Shown here: positions 59,367 to 64,000 of the stretch, in pieces
Position numbering within the stretch: the first letter of the stretch is position 1
Layout: every line of letters begins with the position of its first letter
NCBI GenBank assembly: GCA_910574995.1
Contig: CAJTCS010000007.1
Coordinates: forward strand, 62,001-126,000
Direction: 5' to 3'
Length of the DNA: 64,000 nt
From: Oscillospiraceae bacterium
GTDB lineage: Bacteria; Bacillota; Clostridia; Oscillospirales; Acutalibacteraceae
The notes under the pieces: generated by a model
What the model was told of the DNA's origin: nothing
What the model saw: the letters and a program-made list of their open reading frames with translations, nothing else
The model's database searches: none
Position numbers and translations under genes: made by a program

Positions 59367-60128
59367 ATGATGGAGTTGGGCGCGCAGCTGTTCACGCTGC
59401 GGGAGTATACCCAGACAGAGGAGGACCTGGATTATTCCTTGGGCCGGGTAGCGGGGATGGGTTATAAAACCGTACAGATATCTGCCATAGGGCCTATACC
59501 GGCAAAAAGGGTGCGGGCCCTGTGCGACAAGCACGGCCTGCGCATTGTGGTGACCCACACGGACCCCATGCGCATCCTGCGGGAGACCGAGGCGGTGATA
59601 GAAGAGCATGACACCATGGGATGCCGCTATATCGGCATCGGGATGATGCCGCCCAAGTACCGTTCGCCGGAATGGCTGTGGCATTTTGCCGAAGATTATA
59701 AAAAGCCTGCCCAAAAAATCGCGGCGGCGGGCAAGCGTCTGCTGTACCACAACCACAACCTGGAGTTCCAAAAATTTGGCGGCAAGCTGGTGCTGGAAAC
59801 GCTGCTGGAAAGTTTTGCGCCAGAGGAGCTGGGCATCATCCTGGACACTTACTGGGTGCAGATGGGGGGCGGGGACGTGTGCGCTTGGCTGGAGAAGCTG
59901 GAGGGCCGCCTGCCCTGCGTACACCTGAAGGATATGGCCGTGCGGGGCATGGAACCCATTATGGCCCCTGTGATGGAGGGGAACCTGGATTTCCCAAAGA
60001 TACTAGGGACATTGGAGCGGCAGGGGGGCACCGAGTACCTGTTGGTAGAACAGGATATCTGTGACGGCAGCCCCTTCGACTGCCTGCAGGCAAGCTATTG
60101 CAACTTGCATACCTTAGGGTATGCGTAA
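59367..60128 (+). CDS. Sugar phosphate isomerase/epimerase (xylose isomerase-like)
   Basis: 253 residues, TIM barrel. It starts MMELGAQLFTLREYTQTEED. Metal-site motifs: IVVTHTDP, LLYHNHNLEF, IILDTYWVQ, CVHLKDMAV and LVEQD. Same superfamily as the enzyme at 11115-11957 but not a close copy. It probably interconverts sugars or sugar phosphates; substrate unknown. GGGAGGGAC precedes the ATG. Monocistronic from its own promoter. Confidence 0.88.
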   Translation: MMELGAQLFTLREYTQTEEDLDYSLGRVAGMGYKTVQISAIGPIPAKRVRALCDKHGLRIVVTHTDPMRILRETEAVIEEHDTMGCRYIGIGMMPPKYRSPEWLWHFAEDYKKPAQKIAAAGKRLLYHNHNLEFQKFGGKLVLETLLESFAPEELGIILDTYWVQMGGGDVCAWLEKLEGRLPCVHLKDMAVRGMEPIMAPVMEGNLDFPKILGTLERQGGTEYLLVEQDICDGSPFDCLQASYCNLHTLGYA

Positions 60129-60148
60129 GCCCCAGGGCCTGCCGGGGC

Positions 60149-60206
60149 CCCGCGCCCTTTTAGGGCGCGGGCGCCGCGGGCGGCGAAAACCGGCGCAGCC
60201 GGTTTT
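60149..60206. repeat. Two adjacent hairpins between genes
   Basis: CCCGCGCCC / GGGCGCGGG (60149-60157 with 60163-60171) and AAAACCGGC / GCCGGTTTT (60186-60194 with 60198-60206). The second ends in a short T run and may terminate the isomerase transcript. Confidence 0.6.
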
Positions 60207-60262
60207 GCCCCGGCGGGCCCTGTCCGGCAAGCCGTACAACGAAGAAACAGGAGGCAAACGGT

Positions 60263-60544
60263 ATGGAAAAAGTGGAAAAGGCGGTCATCACCGTTATCGG
60301 GAAGGATATGGTGGGCATTTTGGCAAAGGTATCCAACCTGTGCGCGGAAAAGGGCGTGAACGTGCTGGAGGTTACCCAGTCCGTCTTACAGGACTTGTTC
60401 GCCATGGTGATGCTGGTGGATATCACCCGCTCTACGGCGGAGGTGGCGGAACTGGCGGATATTTTCGATGGCCTGGGCCAGCGCCTGGGTTTAAAGATCC
60501 ATGTGATGCATGAGGATATTTTCAACTCCATGCACAAGGTTTGA
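60263..60544 (+). CDS. ACT-domain protein (UPF0237 type)
   Basis: 93 residues, a single ACT domain (AVITVIGKDMVGILAKVSNL, EKGVNVLEVTQSVLQDLFAM) of the family encoded with UPF0210 proteins. ACT domains bind amino acids. CAGGAGG precedes the ATG. A GNAT gene is inserted between it and the usual UPF0210 partner. Confidence 0.9.
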   Translation: MEKVEKAVITVIGKDMVGILAKVSNLCAEKGVNVLEVTQSVLQDLFAMVMLVDITRSTAEVAELADIFDGLGQRLGLKIHVMHEDIFNSMHKV

Positions 60545-60553
60545 GGGGCGCGC

Positions 60554-61036
60554 ATGGAGATACGGAAAGCGCGGCCCGAGGACCTGCAAACCGTTGGCGC
60601 AATCGCTCGGGACACGATAGCCGCCGTGTACCCCCATTATTACCCGCAGGGCGCGGTGGATTTTTTCCTATGGCTGCACAGCACGGCCCGTATAAAGCCG
60701 GACGTGGACCAGGGGCGCGTCCACCTGCTGTATGCCGGCGGGGCCCCGGTGGGGACAGTCACCCTGCGGGAAGAGGAGCTGGGGCGCCTGTTTGTCCTGC
60801 CTGGATACCAAGGGAAGGGCTATGGCCGGGCCCTATTGGATTTTGCCGAAGAAGCCATAGGCCCGGCACAGGGCAAAATTGTTTTGGATGCTTCCCTGCC
60901 TGGCAAGGTGATCTATCTCAGGCGGGGGTACCGGGTGGTGGATTCCAAAACAGAACGACTGGAAAACGGCGACATGCTTTGCTGGGACGTGATGGAAAAG
61001 CTTTGGGCAAAACCGCCGCGGTCTATAGGGGAATAA
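60554..61036 (+). CDS. GNAT-family N-acetyltransferase
   Basis: 160 residues. Acetyl-CoA motif [18 protein letters not shown] (about residues 82-99) after the strand GRLFV. GAGGGG lies just upstream of the ATG, and the gap to the ACT gene is 9 bp, so the genes are cotranscribed. Substrate unknown. Confidence 0.87.
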   Translation: MEIRKARPEDLQTVGAIARDTIAAVYPHYYPQGAVDFFLWLHSTARIKPDVDQGRVHLLYAGGAPVGTVTLREEELGRLFVLPGYQGKGYGRALLDFAEEAIGPAQGKIVLDASLPGKVIYLRRGYRVVDSKTERLENGDMLCWDVMEKLWAKPPRSIGE

Positions 61037-61064
61037 GCGGGCGCGCCCAAAAGGGGGAATCAAC

Positions 61065-62423
61065 TTGAATACAAACGAAATACTAGAAACCATCAATATG
61101 ATCGATAACGAGAACCTGGACGTGCGTACCATTACCATGGGCATATCGCTGCTGGACTGCATGGGCCCCGCCGTGGACAAGGCCGTCCAGGCGGTTTATG
61201 ACAAGGTTTGCCGCTATGCGGAGAATTTGGTGCGCACAGGCGAGGATATCAGCCGCCAATACGGCATCCCCATTATCAACAAGCGCATCTCCGTCACCCC
61301 CATCGCCATGGTGGCCGGGGCTTGCCCAGGGGCCTCCCCCGTGCGCTTTGCCAAGGCTTTGGATGACGCCGCCCGCACCGTGGGGGTAAATTTTATCGGG
61401 GGTTATTCGGCTTTGGTACACAAGGGCTTCGGCCCTGGGGACTACGCCCTTATCGAGAGCATCCCCCAGGCCCTTTCCGAGACGGAGCTGGTTTGTTCCT
61501 CTGTAAACGTGGGCAGCACCAAGGCGGGCATCAACATGGACGCGGTACAGAAGATGGGCCGGGTGGTCAAGGAGACGGCGGAGCGTACGGCGGACCGGGA
61601 GTGTATCGGCGCGGCTAAGCTGGTGGTGTTCTGCAACGCCCCCGAGGACAACCCTTTCATGGCGGGCGCGTTCCACGGCCCCGGCGAACCGGACTGCGTC
61701 ATCAATGTGGGCGTGTCTGGGCCGGGGGTGGTGCGGGCGGCCATCCAGAAGTCCGGCGGCGGGAAAAACCTGACGGAGATTGCCGAGCTTATCAAACGCA
61801 CCGCTTTTAAGATCACCCGTATGGGCCAGCTGGTGGCCCAAGAAGCCTCCCGGCGGCTGTGCGTGCCCTTTGGCATTGTCGATTTGTCCTTGGCCCCCAC
61901 CCCTGCCATTGGCGACAGCGTGGCTTATATTCTAGAGGGCATGGGGCTGGAGCAATGCGGGGCCCACGGCACCACAGCGGCCCTGGCGCTGCTGAACGAC
62001 GCGGTGAAAAAGGGCGGCGTGATGGCCTCCTCCAGCGTGGGCGGGCTTTCGGGCGCGTTCATCCCCGTGACGGAGGACGCGGGGATGATAGAGGCGGCCC
62101 GCAGCGGCTGCTTGACCCTGAGCAAGCTGGAAGCCATGACAGCCGTGTGTTCGGTGGGCCTGGACATGATCTGCATCCCCGGGGACGTTACGCCGGAGAT
62201 CATTTCCGGCATCATCGCCGACGAAGCGGCTATCGGCATGGTCAATTCGAAAACCACGGCGGTGCGTGTCATCCCGGCGGTTGGGAAGAAGGCTGGGGAA
62301 GAGCTGGACTTCGGCGGGCTGCTGGGCATGGGGCCCATCATGGACGTGAACCAAGCCTCGCCCCTGGAGTTCATCAACCGGGGAGGGCGCATCCCCGCGC
62401 CCCTGCAAAGCCTGAAGAATTAG
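61065..62423 (+). CDS. UPF0210 (DUF711) PFL-like protein
   Basis: 452 residues. The family's marks are [20 protein letters not shown] at the N-terminus, [40 protein letters not shown] and a Gly-rich C-terminus. The fold resembles pyruvate formate-lyase but without a known reaction; it is always linked to a small ACT protein, as here. TTG start at 61065 with AAAGGGGGAATC upstream. Confidence 0.92.
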   Translation: MNTNEILETINMIDNENLDVRTITMGISLLDCMGPAVDKAVQAVYDKVCRYAENLVRTGEDISRQYGIPIINKRISVTPIAMVAGACPGASPVRFAKALDDAARTVGVNFIGGYSALVHKGFGPGDYALIESIPQALSETELVCSSVNVGSTKAGINMDAVQKMGRVVKETAERTADRECIGAAKLVVFCNAPEDNPFMAGAFHGPGEPDCVINVGVSGPGVVRAAIQKSGGGKNLTEIAELIKRTAFKITRMGQLVAQEASRRLCVPFGIVDLSLAPTPAIGDSVAYILEGMGLEQCGAHGTTAALALLNDAVKKGGVMASSSVGGLSGAFIPVTEDAGMIEAARSGCLTLSKLEAMTAVCSVGLDMICIPGDVTPEIISGIIADEAAIGMVNSKTTAVRVIPAVGKKAGEELDFGGLLGMGPIMDVNQASPLEFINRGGRIPAPLQSLKN

Positions 62424-62485
62424 GGCCCGCGGCGCAAGGCCCCGGGGCGGCAGCCCCGGCCAAGGTGGAGACGAAGAGGTGGAAA

Positions 62486-63685
62486 ATGGAATCTTTACGA
62501 GAATTGTACCGGATAGGCCGGGGGCCCTCCAGCTCCCATACCATGGGGCCCAGCCATGCGGCCGCCCTGTTTAGAACGGAATATCCCCAAGCGGATGGTT
62601 TCCAGGTGACGCTGTACGGCTCGTTGGCAAAAACGGGCCGGGGGCACCTTACAGACGTAGCTGTGGCCGAGGCTTTGGAACCTTTGCCCACCCGCATCCT
62701 TTTCGATGCTGAAACGGGCGGCCTGCCCCACCCCAATACCATGGACCTGGAGGCTTTCCAGGGTGGGGAGCGGCTAGGGTTCTGGAGGGTGTGCAGCGTG
62801 GGCGGCGGGAAGGTCACCATAGAAGGCAGGCCTTCTGCCAACCCGCCCCAGGTATACCCCCTGGACAGCTTTTCCAGCATTAAAGGCTATTGCCGGGAGA
62901 AAGACATGTTCCTATGGCAGTATGTGGAGGAATGTGAGGGCCCAGGCATCTGGGATTACCTCTCTGAGGTATGGGAGGCTATGAAGGAGGCCGTATACCG
63001 GGGTATCCGCAAAGAAGGCGAGCTGGCTGGGGGGCTTGGCGTGCAGCGCAAGGCCATGTACCTGAACCGCCAGCGCCATATGGATGAAAGCAAGGAGACC
63101 CGGGAGAACCGGAAGGTGTGCGCCTATGCCTTTGCTGTCAGCGAGGAGAACGCGGGGGGCGGAACCATTGTCACGGCGCCCACTTGCGGGGCCTGCGGTG
63201 TGCTGCCCGCTGTCTTGGTGTATAAGCAGGAGCAGATGGGCTTTTCTGACAAGGACATGCGTAAAGGCTTGGCGGCGGCCGGCGTCATCGGCAATGTAAT
63301 CAAGACCAACGCCTCCATCAGCGGCGCAGAGTGCGGCTGCCAGGCGGAGATCGGCAGCGCGTGTTCGATGGCGGCGGCAGCCTTGGCGGAGATATACCAC
63401 ATGGACCTAGATCAGATCGAATACGCCGCCGAGGTGGCCATGGAGCACCACCTGGGCCTTACCTGCGACCCCATTGGCGGCCTGGTGCAGATCCCCTGTA
63501 TCGAGCGCAACGCCGTGGCGGCCATGCGGGCCATCAATGCCCTTAGCCTGGCAAACTTCCTCACCTATACCCGGAAAATATCCTTCGACGTGGTGGTGAA
63601 GACCATGTATGAGACAGGCCGGGACCTGTTCAGCAAATATAGGGAGACCAGCGAGGGCGGCCTTGCCAAGATGTACCGGCCATGA
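62486..63685 (+). CDS. sdaA: L-serine ammonia-lyase, iron-sulfur dependent
   Basis: 399 residues, single-chain form with the N-terminal beta part (GPSSSHTMGPSHAAALF) and the catalytic alpha part. Cluster cysteines are seen in APTCGACGVLPA and ECGCQAEIGSACSMAA, with TCDPIGGLVQIPCIERNAVA near the end. It deaminates serine to pyruvate and ammonia using an oxygen-labile [4Fe-4S] cluster, consistent with an anaerobe. GAGGTGG precedes the ATG at 62486. It follows the UPF0210 gene by about 60 bp. Confidence 0.95.
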   Translation: MESLRELYRIGRGPSSSHTMGPSHAAALFRTEYPQADGFQVTLYGSLAKTGRGHLTDVAVAEALEPLPTRILFDAETGGLPHPNTMDLEAFQGGERLGFWRVCSVGGGKVTIEGRPSANPPQVYPLDSFSSIKGYCREKDMFLWQYVEECEGPGIWDYLSEVWEAMKEAVYRGIRKEGELAGGLGVQRKAMYLNRQRHMDESKETRENRKVCAYAFAVSEENAGGGTIVTAPTCGACGVLPAVLVYKQEQMGFSDKDMRKGLAAAGVIGNVIKTNASISGAECGCQAEIGSACSMAAAALAEIYHMDLDQIEYAAEVAMEHHLGLTCDPIGGLVQIPCIERNAVAAMRAINALSLANFLTYTRKISFDVVVKTMYETGRDLFSKYRETSEGGLAKMYRP

Positions 63686-63711
63686 AAGGCAGGGAATGTA
63701 AAGGGAAGGCG

Positions 63712-63734
63712 GCTGGCTTTACGGCCAGCGTTTT
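63712..63734 (+). terminator. Weak terminator after sdaA
   Basis: Short stem GCTGGC / GCCAGC (63712-63717 with 63724-63729) with TTTT after it. Confidence 0.45.
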
Positions 63735-63850
63735 GCCCTTGAAGGGGCGCCAGGCCGTCGCTTTCCCCCTAACAGGTTTGGCGGCGGGCCGCCCCTTCTC
63801 AGGTGGCGGCCACATCTCCAGAGAAAATTATTATAACAGGAGGGTGCCTT

Positions 63851-64000
63851 ATGCGCGGCAAACGGTTCGTATCCCTGTTGCTGGCCTTATGTCTGCTTTG
63901 CCCCATGGCGGCCTGCGAGGACGGGCAGGAGCGGCTTTATGACCAGCTGACCCAAAAAAACAGCGCCTCCCCGCAGCCCTTGCCTGGCAGCGGTGGGGAG
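63851..64000 (+). CDS. Lipoprotein, 3'-partial
   Basis: Only the first 50 residues are in the window: a signal peptide (MRGKRFVSLLLALCLLCP) with lipobox MAAC, then a polar start of the mature protein. AGGAGGGTGCC precedes the ATG at 63851. It continues past the window end, so no function can be given. Confidence 0.75.
   Translation, partial: MRGKRFVSLLLALCLLCPMAACEDGQERLYDQLTQKNSASPQPLPGSGGE

Noticed and set aside
1-64000. CRISPR array, tRNA or rRNA genes
   Set aside because: No regularly spaced repeats and no tRNA or rRNA signatures were seen on either strand.

Overview
The window reads as the chromosome of an anaerobic, GC-rich Bacillota of the class Clostridia, most likely a gut Oscillospirales (Ruminococcaceae/Oscillospiraceae type). 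The basis is the ctsR-mcsA-mcsB-clpC operon with a CtsR operator, an L10-leader rplJ-rplL operon, an IspD-IspF fusion, the ACT/UPF0210 pair, an Fe-S serine dehydratase, strong AGGAGG ribosome sites and a tiny Cys/Gly-rich protein of a type seen in these bacteria. Genus and species cannot be read from the sequence.

Host DNA, 1-26.85 kb: an XRE regulator, pduL, a NifX-like metal protein, ispDF, rplL-rplJ, a siroheme reductase-like protein, a 1042-residue EndoQ-like/UvrD-like fusion, a nitroreductase, a Gfo/Idh-Nudix-isomerase operon, a YitT protein, an HD protein, an ABC exporter pair with a degenerate ATPase, a TSCPD protein, the ctsR operon, ybaB-recR, a CPBP protease, smpB, a GNAT, a GGCT-like protein and rlmD. 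Host DNA resumes at about 55.2 kb with a GNAT, a HAD phosphatase, a lone mazF, a lipoprotein, deoB, a sugar-phosphate isomerase, the ACT/GNAT/UPF0210/sdaA run and a lipoprotein cut by the window end.

Mobile DNA, 26.85-54.9 kb: lower-GC, with different codon use, inserted in the 3' end of rlmD. Three sites encode variants of the RlmD C-terminal motif (HVETVVLL at 26846, QVETIVLL at 39672, HVECVILL at 54873). I read this as two elements integrated side by side. Element 1 (about 26.85-39.70 kb) looks like an integrative mobilizable element: DUF6061, a four-gene cargo (EcoRI-type adenine methyltransferase, DUF262-HNH nuclease, PHP-ABC ATPase, small protein), a SLOG protein and divergent XRE repressor around a palindromic operator, a sigma factor, an XRE protein, an SF3 helicase/primase beside an iteron-like cluster, a MobV relaxase and a complete large serine recombinase. 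Element 2 (about 39.70-54.94 kb) is a decayed Tn1549-like ICE: truncated replication and Cys-rich VLP genes, MobP relaxase and MobC with an oriT-like region, two lantibiotic-immunity-type ABC/two-component cassettes, a sigma factor with an in-frame amber codon, an HTH gene and only the C-terminal end of its recombinase. No type IV secretion genes are present, so neither element looks self-transmissible.

The best candidates for something little described are the methyltransferase/DUF262-HNH/PHP-ATPase cargo, the EndoQ-helicase fusion, and the paired lantibiotic cassettes with shared operator motifs.
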